Of a stretch of 64,000 nt of DNA, positions 12,575-24,897 are shown in pieces. The DNA is from Heterotrichella gracilis (Eukaryota > Sar > Xanthophyceae > Tribonematales > Xanthonemataceae): the NCBI GenBank assembly GCA_032358255.1, contig JAULBX010017636.1, positions 24,016 through 88,015 on the forward strand, read 5' to 3'. The notes under the pieces are model-generated. The model saw only the letters and a list, made by a program, of their open reading frames with translations, did no database searches and was not told the origin of the DNA. The translations under genes and the position numbers were made by a program. Positions within the stretch are counted from its first letter, which is position 1; each line of letters starts with the position of its first letter.

Positions 12575-14188
12575 TCAGGAGCTGGTGGCCACACAGTGCC
12601 CTGCCCCTGATGGGCACCCCACCCCTGCCTCTTGCCCCACAACATTCTCCAGCAGCCGCCACACAAGCGCCAGCATGAAGGGCCCCCCCGCCGCCATGAG
12701 CAGCCAGCCGCATGCGGGGCGGCACCACGCCATGAGGGCAGGGTCGGCGTCGGGCATGTGGGGCAGCGGAGGTAGGGGCCGCGTGCCCCGTCTTGCCCCG
12801 ATCCGCGTGCGCATGAATACCTGGCGCGCCTGGTCCTCGCGTATGTAGATGATGGCCAAGGGGAGCAATGGGATGAGCAGGACCTCCCACAGGATGCGCA
12901 CGCGTATGCACGCTGCCATTGGGGGGGAGGCAGGCGCGGGGTATGGTGCCACGCCCAGCATGAGGGTGGCTGCTTGGTGCATGCCCTGCTGGACTTGCTG
13001 CATGGCGCGCCCCGCACAGGGCATGGCCGCCACTAGATCCGGGCACAGGTGGTGGTGGACGGAGTGCCAGAATGCCGTCGCCACCAGCGACTGCATGGGG
13101 AGGTAAAATTTGAAGGGGATGTCAAACACGATGGGCATGACGATGGGCCAGCTGAGTGCAAACGCCATGTCCACCGCCAGCGTCCCGCCGCATGCCGCCG
13201 TCGCCCCGTTCACCCCGTGGTAGGCCCACAGCTTGCCCATCACCCGCCCAGTTATGTGACCATACAGGCAAGAAGCAGCCTGCATCCAGTCGCGGTGCCG
13301 TATGTAGGCCCTGGGCGCCATGACCATCACGCATGGAGGTATGGCGTACACCACCAGGTTGAGCAGCAGCACCGTCTGCCAGGCAGCAGAGTGCGTTGTG
13401 GCTGTGAATCCCCGCTCGCGCACGCACAGCAGCAGCCACATGGACCAGGCTATGGTGGCGTTGAAGGCGTCCAGGGAGCGCCACTTGGCAGCACGGGTGG
13501 CGTTGTAGGCGGCCTCATCCCGTGTGGTTGGCAGGTGGAGGAGCAAGGAGGCGCGGTACCACTGGGGGGCAGGGGAAGGGAGGAGGGGTGAGGAGGGAGA
13601 ACTATTTTAGGGCCTAGGGTTTAGGGTACGGCTAGAGGTATGTTGTCTTTCTGCAGGGTTTGGTTGCACCTGCATAAGGGTAAGGGTGGAAATGCAGGGT
13701 TTGCGTGCAGGGAGGGTGTAATGTGTGCAGGTGGGCGGTGGGCTGGTAAAGAGGACCCTGGCTGTGGTGTCAGCAGTCCAGGGTTGGGACCAGCCCACAC
13801 ACACATGCCGGACACAAACGCAGAATTCAATTGAGCTTTAGCGACCGAGATCTGGTGCTCTCCACCGAGCACTGGCTCCCGCAACCTCTGCGGGTAGCCC
13901 AGGTGCCGTGCGTCAGCAGCTCGAGCTGCGTCTGCCTAGGGCCAGGGGGTGGTGGGTGAGGCAGGGGGCTGCGTGTGTGCACAGGGTTTGAACACTGTCC
14001 TTAATGCGTACCTGGCGAACAACGTGTATCCGCTTTTCAACAGAAGGTGAGTCGCAGTCTGAGCCGTAGCTGGAGCTTGTGTCTGGTGCAGGTGCAGGTG
14101 GCGGGCTGCCGCTGGCGCTACTGCTGGGGTAGCGGGCACCATCCCGGGCACTGGCCACACCGTCGGATCGGTCTGGATCTTTGGCCAT
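12575..14188 (-). CDS. Multi-pass membrane protein, function unknown
   Basis: The main exon is 12575-13561 and reads open for about 328 codons. It shows about five to six hydrophobic segments: around SMWLLLCV, VLLLNLVVYAIPPCVMVMA, AFALSWPIVMPIVF, ILWEVLLIPLLPLAIIYI and LLMAAGGPFMLALVW. Its N-terminal pattern, a polar DEAAYNATRAAKWRSLDAFN just before the first membrane helix, resembles large families of uncharacterised chlorophyte membrane proteins. A likely first exon is 14012-14188 (59 codons, Ser/Pro-rich and cytosolic-looking), ending in phase 0 as the main exon requires. A short middle exon around 13858-13925 is possible, but two alternative acceptors exist there. The stop at 12575 could be replaced by a further splice. 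I do not recognise a catalytic or transport motif and assign no function. Confidence 0.55.
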
Positions 14189-15156
14189 CGAATAGCCAAT
14201 AGAGTTGGTGGACGTAAAAAAGGGTAAATGTGTTTGGTGGGCGTTGCGTCACGCTAGCGGGTGGTAGGCAAGCGCACGCATGCATATGGGAGGTTGCAAC
14301 CCCGGCGGGATGGGCACCATTGCACGCGCCATCCACGACTTCAATCAAACGATACGCCACAATCGGGTGGCCTGGAAAGGGCATACACCCGGTACAAGGT
14401 GGTGCCAGCTGCTGGGAGTGTATGATTACCCAGCACTTCAACCCTCGGGTTAAAGTCTCACACCAGGGGGAGCACTTCAGCTTACGTCAGCGCAGTGGGC
14501 AGTGGAGCCCTGTTCAAACTTGAAACGTGTGCCCACCCATCGATACACACATTTGTTACGCCCTTCCAACTGTTGATAACCTGTTCTGACATCAAGCTGA
14601 CAGATCCACTCCAAGCCATACGCCAGTGTTGCGCAGATCCGTCTCTCAGGCATATGCATGCATTGGTGCATGCCATGCGACCTGCTGGTAACGACACACC
14701 GCACACTTCGCTGGTGATAGGCGTAGTCTTGATAGCGAACTGCGACTAATAGGTAAGACCAACTTACACTTGGAGGAAATTACTTACGATATCTGACATA
14801 ACAGGGTGCACTGCGTATGTATCGCCCACCACAGTCACCCCATGTGCTGTGCTGTGCTACAGGGGCGCCTCCACCTTCTCGTAAGGCCACATCCGTACGC
14901 CTTACACTCACGCTATCGCGTTAGTTCGGGTATCGACCGTGCTGCCCTGGGACTTCACACCACCTACAGCTCAGGACCGGCAGGGGTACCACCTGTGTAC
15001 ACTACACCTCCTGCCAGACCCCTCCCCCCTCTGCCACACGACGCTGACTCTCAGGACTGATACCTCGACACCACCAGCGAGCGTGGCCAGCCAGGGTGGC
15101 AGCAGAGTGGCACCTAGAGACAGCTGCGCCTCCCTGCGCACAAGACCTGCACCCAC
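14189..15156. other. Divergent intergenic region
   Basis: It lies between the start of the membrane protein gene (minus) and the histone-fold gene (plus), so it should hold both promoters. Short ORFs here show no codon bias or family resemblance, and no clear TATA box was seen. Confidence 0.45.
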
Positions 15157-16739
15157 ATGACTACCGCACCCATCCCCCTCACCGCCACCATGGCAGAGCC
15201 AGGCAGCCCGCCAGAAGCTGCGCCCCAAGTAATTCAGGGGGAGGGTGTCGGTGAAGGTGCAGGGGAGGGCGAGGTGGCACCCCCTGGGTCAGACCCCCAC
15301 AGCCACAAGGGGGAGCGAGACACGGCGGGACTGGTGCGTGGGGGGTGGGGCTGAGGGGATCAAGGGAGGGAGCTCTGCATTGCATGGCATGGCATGCATG
15401 CAGACATAGTGTAGGTAGCCACAGCCACAGTAGCGCAGGGTAGCAACCCCGCATGGCTGGCTGTGCACCAGCTCTCTCGTGACAACGCACTGGTGCTGGT
15501 GCGCTTGGTGACCTGCACTGCCCCAAGGCTGGTAGGGTGAGCATCAGGCTGATAGGGTGGCATGCCAAACACCCACAGCCCCACCACTATTGAGCACCCC
15601 TTTTAATTCTCTCCACCCTCCCTGCCCACCCCTGCAGATCCTCCCCCTGAGCCGCCTTAAGAAGATGATGAAGGGCGAGCTGTCGGAGGGAGACGCAAAG
15701 CAGGTCGGGACGGATGCAAGCTTTGCGGTGGGGAGGGCGGCGGTGAGTGGGTGGGGCAAAGTGGGGGCCGCTCAAGGCCCGGTGGGGTACATATGCCCTG
15801 CTGCGGGGTTGTTATGCAGGATGTTATGCTGCCCTTTGGGCGGGTATAATGCATGTCATGCCGAGAATGGCTTCTGGGCTGCATTGGCCCTGCACATGCA
15901 TTATGCCGCATGCTTATGTTTCTATTTTATGCGTGTGCCCCCTGCCTCTCCAGGAGCTGTTTCTTGAGGACCTGGTTGGGCGCGCTGCCCTGGCCATGAA
16001 GGCGGACACACGCAAAACGCTCAACTACAGGGATGTGGGTACGTGCGGGAGCCGGGGGCAAGGCAGCCAGGGGGCTGCTGGTGTCTTTTACAGACTCGCG
16101 GGGAAGCACATGCACACCATGCACATTGGTGGGATCGTGTGATCCATCGCGATGGGTGTGTGACCACTTCTATTGGCCATGCCCATTGCATTGCCGCAGT
16201 GTCCATACTGCTGTGTGGTTCCAACATGCACTTTACCTTTCTGCTGCCCTACATGGCGCCACATCATTCCCCCGGCCCTTGTAAAGTGTGCCATGCAAAA
16301 TGAGATGCGATGGCAGCGGGCCGGCCTAGACCACCTGGCATCCTGCCCATTAATGCAGCCCCCCTTCCCCTCCCATCTCACACCCTGTACACCCCTTGTC
16401 ATGCAGCAACGGCGGTGAACGACTGGGGCGGCGCTGCAGAGTTCCTCAAAGGTGCGGACCGCATGGTGGTGTGTGTGTGGCAGGGTTTGTTTGTGAGGGT
16501 GAGAGGCGTACGGTGTGTCATGCCGTGCGGCCCTCTAGAATTATTTCTGGGAGGGGCATGCGACCTATGCACTGGGACGGGCACCTATCTGCTCATGCGC
16601 ATCAAATGCATGGCAGGTATCGAGGACATGCAGTATGCCACCCATTCGTAGCCGCTAATGCCCTGCCCTCCTTGCTGCACAGATATTGTCCCCCCCAAGA
16701 TGACAGTGGCGGAACTGCAGACCCTGCTGCAACATCAAG
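15157..16739 (+). CDS. Histone-fold protein, CHRAC1 / NF-YC10-like
   Basis: A CBF/NF-Y-type histone-fold subunit, expected to pair with a second histone-fold protein in a chromatin-remodelling (CHRAC/ISWI) or DNA polymerase epsilon complex. Exons: 15157-15333, 15638-15742, 15954-16038, 16407-16451 and 16683-16739, all in phase. An acidic, Gly/Pro-rich N-terminus precedes the fold: ILPLSRLKKMMK (helix 1), GRAAELFLEDLVGRAA (central helix 2), RKTLNYRDVATAVN (loop and helix 3), then EFLKDIVPPKM. The last motif matches the FLADILPKK-like segment of CHRAC1 and plant NF-YC10 better than the CCAAT-binding NF-YC subunits. Translation may start at 15157 or at the in-frame ATG 15190. The C-terminus is unresolved: either the intron after 16739 is retained and a stop comes at about 16877, or a Ala/Arg-rich last exon lies within 16967-17210. 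Confidence 0.75.
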
Positions 16740-16879
16740 GTGAGGGGCCCAGGCACCTGCATGCCTGCCTAGTGCACGGGACCTGTGTGGAATTTCTGTT
16801 GCTGATGCGTGTGGCTGCTGTTGCCCTGCTGCGGATACCTGTACAGGGGGTGAGTGGGGAGTGGGTGCATGTGATCTAG

Positions 16880-17812
16880 CTCCATGTGGGGGCCTGGGTA
16901 TGGATGTCTCTGACACTTGCGTGTACGCCGTGTAGACTGATGTGGGCCGACTCCAACATCGGCAGGAGGTGGCGTTCAATCATGTGCTGCCTGCATTTGG
17001 GGCGGCCCAGCGCCGCTGCAGCGGCCACCAGGGCCGTGCGTGGAGCAGCGGCAGATACTACCAGCGCAAACCTGTTGTATATGGCTGGATCGATGCTGAT
17101 GTTTATCACTGTCGTACTTACATGCAGTCAGCAAGGCGCTGTGTGTTTTCTTCTGGGGGGGTACTGCCACAGCACGGCAGGCGAGCAGCGGAGTGCTGCG
17201 GTCTTGTAGCATCGTGACTCTTTGAGACCCAAGTGTATACATTTTGGGCACGTTTTTTCCATCAGAAAATGGTGATTGTTGGGTCAATGTTGCCTTCATG
17301 GGGAATGAGAGGGTTGGAAGCCAGCGCGGCCAGGAGTGGTTAATCAGGAGTAGCTTAAGTGATGAACTCTTAAACCTTACACGCCTGTGCAAATAAATTG
17401 CACGCCTCTTCAAAAAAGAAAAGAGTAATGTTACGTGAAAAGTTGGGTCTTCAGGGCAAGAAATGCGCATCTCTGAAATGTTTCAGCAACCAGTCATACA
17501 TGAGTAAGACAAGAGTCTGGAGTCAGGATGATCCCTCAGGATGGTCCCTCACTGTGCATATGCATGCATATGGTGACATCCTCGCTTTTGTTTGAGTATT
17601 ATTTACATATTTCTGGCCGCCAACTTACGTGGCAGGACCTTGATAGCCTTCACAACCTTGCACACGAACATACCTACCGCTGTAAACAAGGCTAGCGAGG
17701 CCTTTCCTGCATATCATCGTGTGACAGGTCGTCTGTTGCACTTGGGGCCACTACAGTGTACGGCCGGCTGCCGACCCTGCAACCCACCAGTGAACTGCCA
17801 GCAACAGGAACA
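16880..17812. other. Unresolved 3' exon region and intergenic sequence
   Basis: The first 330 bases may contain the last exon of the histone-fold gene. One phase-compatible acceptor follows CCGCTGCAG near 17020. The remainder, to the uS15 start, carries no coding signal I can support. Confidence 0.4.
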
Positions 17813-19241
17813 ATGTTTGCTGCCACGTTCTCAACGGCTAACACTGCCTCGAGCTCAGGTACGGAGCTGTTTCAATGAAGCCGCGAGGTGCAATGGGTTG
17901 TCTGCAACGGAATATCTTGAACCTTGTGTGTTTGGTTGTTCCAGGGTTCTTCAGGGGCAGTGCAGTCCAGCCCAGGAGGGTGGTGGCAGCACCAAAGGCG
18001 TCATACCAGGCACTGAGCATCAGGTAACGCACGCACCTCGCTGCCCTAGCTCTGCAACATCTGGTTGGGACGAGTAGCGTGGGGTCATGTGGGGGGTTGT
18101 GAGGGGATGGGTTGCACGAGGCTAGGAGGCGTGCGTGTGTCATGACTGCGAGGCTGCTCATGTGTGGGTGGAAGCATTGACTGTGGTGGCTGGCGTGCGT
18201 CTGCAAAGAACAACTGTAGCCACTTATCGTGCCGTTTGTAATTGTGGGTTGGTAATTGTGGGTATCAGCTATTTATGTTTGCATTGGCCATTGCAATGGT
18301 GGTGACTGACTTTTGGGCAGGGGTAATTCTTCCTACCAGGAGAAGTACGTTGTGTGAAAGGCCTTAACTGTTAACTGTGTTAGTTTTTGCTTCATACAGT
18401 GTACTAACAGGGGCTTATATACACCATTTGCGGCCATGCGCAGCGGTGCCAGTGTCTTCTGGCTTTGACTTGAGTACATGAACCCACCTTTTTTGTTAGG
18501 GGCACTACATGTTTGCAGATGTAAAACTCAGTGGCATTGTTAAGCAATAGAGCTGGTGATGGTTTCCGCTGTCAAGTGTAGGGAATAGTTTCAGCAGTCT
18601 TGGTTGAGGGTCATGAGGCACATAGCTGTCAACACTAGCCAGCAGGCCTGGATGCAGATTGCAGCACAGAACAGCACTAGCACAAACCCCAACTCTCTGC
18701 CACAGCTGATTTATCTTCTCCCTCACACCCCCGTGACCCTCCTATTCTCCCTTGCCCCCTGCAGCGCCCGGTACCGCGGCAAGGGCTCCGACCTGGCCGC
18801 CGTGCCCCAGTTCAAGCGCACCGACGCCGATGTGGGGTCACCCGAGGTGCAGGTGGCCCAGCTGTCTGCGCGCGTGATCCAGCTGACCGCGCACCTGGCC
18901 CAGCACCGCAAGGACTACTCCACGCGGCGGGGGCTGATGGCCATCCTGTCACGCAGGAAGCGCCTGCTAGAGTACCTGCAGAAGACAGACAGGTGAGCTG
19001 GTGGCAGGGGTGAAAGGGTAGCAGGGTGGGTGGTCTAGGTCGTGCGCGTCACTGTATTGCGTTGTTCATGCGTGATAGGTGCACGTGGTAGGTGCTGCTG
19101 GAAGCGTGTGTGGTGGTGGAGGCATGGGTGGGTGGGTGCGTGGTGCCTGGGCCTAAACCCCCCTTGTGTTGCTTGTACAGGCCAACCTACGACAAGTGCC
19201 TGGCAAATCTCAAGATCAGGCCACTCAGGACTTCGGCATAA
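17813..19241 (+). CDS. Plastid 30S ribosomal protein uS15 (nuclear-encoded)
   Basis: A bacterial-type S15 that binds the central domain of 16S rRNA in the small subunit. Four exons give 137 residues: 17813-17858, 17945-18023, 18765-18992 and 19181-19241 (TAA). The first ~45 residues are rich in Ser, Ala, Arg and Val with no acids ([15 protein letters not shown], then RRVVAAPKA), typical of a chloroplast transit peptide. The mature part shows the family signatures [32 protein letters not shown] and [13 protein letters not shown], ending shortly after [14 protein letters not shown], the usual S15 length. A mitochondrial destination cannot be excluded. The start codon was chosen because exon 1 ends in the phase exon 2 needs and yields the transit peptide. 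A TGTAA at ~19679 could be the poly(A) signal. Confidence 0.9.
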
Positions 19242-20783
19242 TTGTTAAAACTGGGAGCATGGGGAGCTAGGCAACTGGCCTGGCGGGGCGTGGAATATTG
19301 ATGCTCCAACTGAGGAGGCATGCATTGTACCGCGATGATTGGGGAGTCTTTGCACACATTGAAAGCAAGTTATGTGCATTGTTGCAGCGGAGTGCATTAG
19401 TTGGTGGTGTGGAGGAGATGTGTTAAACAAGGGAGTCAGGTCCTGCAGCTGACATTTGAAAACATCCATTTGTCTGTCTGGGCCCCGCTGTGAAATGTCA
19501 TGCAGCAAATGTCATGCGGTGTTTGCTCGGCATGTTTGTTGTTTTTTACTGGCTTTGGCGCGCAAGCATGCATGCTCTGACTGCCACTGGGCTCCAGACT
19601 CTTGAAGACAATTGCAATGCGCAATTGTAGCTATTGTGGTGGGGGGCCTGGCAACGATTGTCAATCGCTTGAGGCGGCTGTAATTGGAGGTTACTGACGC
19701 TGTGGCACTGCGCCTCTGCCAAACCTGTGCCGGCCGTTCTGGCTGGTAAAGTGACCAGCTACTAGCAACTACTGGCCGCCAGTGAATGCGCAGTCTGGCT
19801 AGTAGGTACCTAGTCTGGACCAGGTACCACCAGGTGGTACTCGGTTCAATGAACCGCGCGCGCCGAGCGGTTCTGCCGGCGGGCTGCAGGCGACGATCAT
19901 TGGGGCACCCAAAAGTGCTTCCCGCAGTCCACTTATGCGTTCACTGAATTCTGCAATCGTGCATTACTTAATGCATCCATGCTTAAGCGGCGCCGCTAGC
20001 CAATGCGCTCAAGTGGCACTTGAGGTGATGATGGCAAGTGCACTGCCGGCAGTGACTGTTCATGATGCTTGCAAGGTGCGAGGACCCATGGGATGAGGCG
20101 GAAGTGAAAACTTGAATTTAAAAGTACGATTGTCGACCAGAGAGAATCCAATTTAAAAACTCCCTCGACAGAGCAAACAAGTTGTCTTTCCACAAGTTGC
20201 ACCACCCTGGAGATACATGCCCCCCAGGCTAGTGGTACTACCAATGATTGAATCAGGAATGGCTGAACATCATAAATGGCGCTGATCAACTGGCAAACAA
20301 AAAAATCAATAGCAGTGTATGCAACTAAGAAACCGCACAATCACTATGCTTTGGCTGCAAATCCTGCACAGATGCGGTGGCTCTGAAGGCCCATGCATTG
20401 CAATCCATGTACAGTGTACATATGTCATATGTTCATGGTGCATTGCAGACAATGAGCCGCCAGCACAACGCAATGCCCTCCACGCAACGCACTGCCAGGG
20501 CTACACCCCTGGCAACTGCACAGTAATGTGCCTCCAGCCGTGGCCCACCACCCGCCACCCCACGTCAACACCTTGAGGACCAGGCTGTCCCGCTCCATGT
20601 GGCTGCCTACATGCCCACTTTCAGGAACGAGGCCACCTCATGTAGCTGGGGCAGAAGCTGCGCAACTGACCCACCCCACAGCTCCCGCTCCCTCGCTGGC
20701 ACCCAGCTTGTTCCACCCGGTCGGCCCAGCGAGGGTGCACATTTGCACCTGCAGGCACATTCCCCCCCTGGCGCTCCAGGCAC
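19242..20783. other. Convergent intergenic region
   Basis: It contains the 3' flanks of uS15 and MET1. A short CpG-rich, partly palindromic patch lies near 19820-19900. No coding, RNA or mobile-element signal is seen. Confidence 0.5.
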
Positions 20784-23535
20784 CTAATTCTTCTTGCCAA
20801 AGCTGAACAGGTTCTTGATGGCACTGCAGGGAAGGGAGCAACACAGTCAGGCGCTTGCTGACGTCAACTAGTGGTTTCTCGAGGAGCGTGCAACGAACAG
20901 GGTAGGGCCAAGCATGTGGGTGCACACTGGGGTACATATTGTAGACAAGGACCACCTCACTGGCCCCGCATGAGCCATGCAGGTGACGCACACACGCCAC
21001 CCTCAAGTGTGCACATTCGTACCCCTTCGCCACTGCATAATGCATTACAACTGCCAAGCATGGGCCCTCCGAACCCCACCACTTACGTGAACGCCGCCTC
21101 GTTGATGATTGGCTCGTCATACTTGTCGATCAGCACCTTGAACTTGGGGCTCTCACGCACAAAGGACAGGTTGGCGTCCGACCGCACCTTGTCATAGTCC
21201 TCAAACCCACAGGCAAGGGCTTGGCTCAGGGCCTCAAGGGCGGCATCCGTCTGAGGAGGGGAGGATAGGGGGGGATTAAAGCGACATTCCGGGATGATGT
21301 GGCAGAGCAAAGACATTTGCATGGGGATGGATTGTGGAACATGCTGAGCATGCATCACAGCAGGCATGCACGCCAATAGGAATGGCCTCGCCTGGTCACA
21401 TGTGGAAGGTATTTGTGGCACACGCGGCTGTGGTGCAACCATTGTCCCGCCCTGCCCCTACACCCCTGCTGCGCCCCACCTGCTTGAGAGCGGAGTAGCA
21501 GCATGCCACGTTGTAGTAGCTCACGCGGCAGATCTGGGTCACGCGCGAGAAGTCGTCCCCAAGGTAGTTCTTGGGCTCCAGGCCAATGACATCCTCAAAG
21601 TCAAACAGGGCCTGCGGGTGGGTGTGGTGGGGTGAGGTTACATTGGCGGTTTGGCAACAGGTTTGGCAACAGGTCCCTGATGACACCTTACCCCATGCAA
21701 CTCCCCCCAACCCCCATCCCGTGCTCTTGCAGGAGGCTGTCCAAGGTGTACAGCGGTGTGCAACCCTACCCAGGATTTCCGTCCCGCGCCACGACATCGG
21801 CACATACATGGAGGGCCGAAGTGTAACCTTGTTTACAGGTTACAGGTGTGCGGTGTACACGGACAGAGGTGTCAGGGTCACACAGCTGTGGCATGTGCAA
21901 ATGGCAGACCCAACCCCCTCACGTCCCTGCATGCTGCTGCCAATCAGCAAGCATGTGCCTCATACACCCCTCCGCCACCCGCACCTTGTCGTACTGCCCC
22001 TTCTTGAACTTTGCCAGTGCGTCGTCAAACATCTCCCTCCGCTTGCGCTCCGCCTCCTTGCGCATCACGTAGTTGCGCTGCTGGACCTCCTTGGTGCCGG
22101 AGCCGTAGTTGCCGCCGGACCGCTCAGCTTTCCATGCCCTCTCAGCCTCAGTCAGCTCCTCCTCCTGAGGGCGCAAGGGGGGGTAGGATTGACACATGCA
22201 CTGGGCAGGCATGGCGCATTCCACAACGCTTGGGACCTAGAGTGTGCTGTGCATGTCACAGCGTCCCTGCATAAAGAGGGCAAAGGCTGCGCATGGTGTC
22301 ATGCATCATCCCCACACAGAGGCAAGCTGCATGTATGCCATCATGGAAGCCTGCCCCGCTTCCCTCCCCTGCTCACCTCGAAAATTGACAGGTCTCCCCC
22401 CCTGCGCTGCAGCTTGAGGTACACCTCCCCGTTGCGTGTCCGAATGGCGTACATCACCTGGCCAAAGCCTGCCTTCTCGGCCTCCCAGATGTCATCGCCA
22501 AAGGAGGCGCTCACAGCAACGATCTTGTCGGCCACCTGCAGCGAGGGGTGGGGTAGGGTGAGGTGGGGTGGGGGGTGTGACGGGGTGAGCGGCACACCAT
22601 ATCAAGGCCAGATTTGGGAGGTAATGCCTGCCACATCTTGCCCCCATGCTGCATCAACCAGGTGCATGCATCAAGCACCACTGCCTGCACAGCGAGGCAG
22701 TCCTTTGCTTCCACCTGCCCCCCTCGTAGCGCCTCACCTCAATGTCCGAGTCTGTGTTCCCTAGCTTAGGGTCCGACTTGGAGATGTATGCTTGGCCATC
22801 GTTACCGCGGGAGAAGCGCAGGCCAAGGGGCTTGGGGAGGTACACCTGAGAAGGGAAGGGGCCGCAGTCATGCACAGGGCCGGTACGGGGGCAGGTGCAG
22901 AGGATACAGACAGGTACCCGATTGTGTTGGGGCATGTGTGTGGTGGCGCGTGACTGTACTGCTTAAATCCCTGTAAGGCCGCAGTCGCAAAACCAGCTGT
23001 AGTACAGGCAGGACCATGGCGTGCGTGCCTGTCCACTCCCTTGCCTCACCTCATAAAACTCCTCCTGTGCCTCGCTTGCCTTGATCTCAGTGGCCGCAGC
23101 AGCCGACACACGCAGGGACAGCAGGCGGGGGGCAGACAGGCGCACAGGGCCGGGGCGAGCACTGCTGCTGCTGCTCCTGCGGTGGTTGGGGTGGTGGGGG
23201 GGGGTTGAGGCATCAACCGCAAGGTGGGACAAGGCAGGGCAGGGTACCCATGTGAAGGGGCTAGTGCACAGCTTGCGTGCGGGACCATCTGAGCTCACTA
23301 CACACACACGCTTAGACCCCGACAGACCTGCTAGGTATGAATGCACTCTCGTGCTTACTGGCATTGCCCATCCCAGCCTCCATGATTCCAGCTGCGTAGC
23401 GTACCTGAAGCTGGCACCTGGTGCTGCCCGCCTGTGCGGCCCCACTAGTGCGCTGCTGCTGCTGCTGGCTGTGGTGGTGCGTGTGGTGGGTGGTGCGGCC
23501 AGGGCCTGAGGGGCCAGGAGGGAGGAGGCGGCCAT
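20784..23535 (-). CDS. MET1: PDZ-TPR thylakoid protein MET1/ZKT, photosystem II assembly factor
   Basis: A chloroplast protein with a PDZ domain followed by TPR repeats; in Arabidopsis MET1 (ZKT) acts at the thylakoid in PSII supercomplex assembly. Eight exons in continuous phase give 346 residues: 23405-23535, 23050-23176, 22738-22845, 22377-22535, 21985-22164, 21480-21611, 21087-21250 and 20784-20823. Residues 1-70 are a Ser/Thr/Ala/Arg-rich transit peptide (start [16 protein letters not shown]). The PDZ-like part has [19 protein letters not shown] and [22 protein letters not shown] charged helix ([21 protein letters not shown]) leads into TPR-type helices ([36 protein letters not shown]). 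The C-terminus is [12 protein letters not shown], closely like plant MET1. It converges with uS15 and diverges from DDX52. No missing segment is apparent. Confidence 0.92.
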
Positions 23536-24897
23536 GGTGGGAGGCCTGAGAAAAGATCCAGGATTGTTACTAGGCGTACCAAGGATAAACGCTACAGAGG
23601 AAAATGGGCACGGGGAAGTCAACATGTCACAGAGCATGAGCAGCCATGCATGGCCATGGTCGGGCCGTGTTCTGGGTGTAGCGGAGTGGTGCAGGTACGC
23701 AAGGCAGGGCAGTACATGTAGGACTCTCTAGATTGTCCTGATATAGAGTGGTGCATTGCCTGAGATACTGACTTGATGTGCTGCAGAAAGGGGTACAGAT
23801 ATGTGCATCGCAAATGGGTCCATATGCATGGGTTTTGTGGGCAGGTGGTGCCACCACCAACTTTTTATATTTCAGGGCTCCTACTATATGCACACAGCTT
23901 CAAGTTCCACGTTGAACGGGGCAATGAACTTATATTGCACAACGCGGGTAGGCTTGTTCAGCCACCACACAACCCAGCCACCAAATTTACTAGCTAGGCC
24001 ACGACTCAAGCTCGAACTTCACAGCAAATACTGCTTTCTTGCACAAAGATCAATGCAGATGGACCACAACCGGGTGCGCCTGTCACATAAGTACACAAGC
24101 CTGTGCGTGATCTAGCGCACAAGAACCGGATATTTATCACTCACGGCTGCACCACACCTTGACCCACTACCCACGCCAAGGGTTCACAGCAAGCAACACG
24201 ACTTGTGCCAGGGATAAGGAATGAGACAACGATACGCACCTGTTCGCTGTAATGGCCGGTCGCCAAGCAACAGAACCCTACAACAGTGTGTGCTTAGTGG
24301 AGCGGGGTGCGCGCAAGTTCCTGTGCAGGGCTAATAAATAGGCTAGGAGACACGTCTCTGCAAGGAAGCTGAAAGTAAAGGTGTGCGTTGAACTGGGCTG
24401 TGTTAGGTTGCGAGCGAGGGCTTTGGCACTGGACCATTTGCCTGGTCGTGGCTGCTGTAGAAGGCTGGAGTGGGAGATGGAATAGATTGTGGTTGGATGA
24501 AGCTGCAGAAATGATCAAGGCTGTGATCATTTCTGCAGCTGATCAAAGGCTCATAGATTTATATTAATGTGTCAAATCTAAACCGTTTGCGAAACATAGC
24601 TAAACAAACTGCTGAGCATAATTAGCGAGACCTAGCGTGTCACTAGGTCAGTATCCAACACACTTGCTATTCCCTAGCACCCTTTGGGCTTCTTGCGGCT
24701 GCTGCAAACCAGCCCTGGTGATGCAGTCAAGTGTGTATTCAGAGGTGTCGACTGTGTCCTGACACTGCCTGCTTACACTGAAGCGTTACTAGCGCACACT
24801 GTGAGTAGGCACTCTCGTATTGCGCAGATAATAGGGCTATGCTGGTGGGCACCATGCTTTTGATCTTGTGTCCAGTGGGTTGGACTAGGCTGCGGTG
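23536..24897. other. Divergent intergenic region between MET1 and DDX52
   Basis: About 1.36 kb that should hold both promoters. The only strong structure is the perfect hairpin at 24501-24540. The rest shows no coding pattern. Confidence 0.5.
24501..24540. repeat. Perfect 17-bp inverted repeat (hairpin, 6-base loop)
   Basis: The left arm AGCTGCAGAAATGATCA (24501-24517) is the exact reverse complement of the right arm 24524-24540, separated by AGGCTG. It lies about 360 bases upstream of the DDX52 start codon. No T-run follows, so it does not look like a terminator. Confidence 0.9.

Noticed and set aside
12450-12848. 132-codon plus-strand frame
   Set aside because: Antisense to the membrane protein exon.
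21571-22764. 397-codon plus-strand open frame
   Set aside because: It is antisense to MET1 exons and introns, shows no family resemblance, and exists because the GC-rich opposite strand lacks stops.
24501-24540. Hairpin as a transcription terminator
   Set aside because: No T-run follows and the context is an upstream region of a eukaryotic gene.
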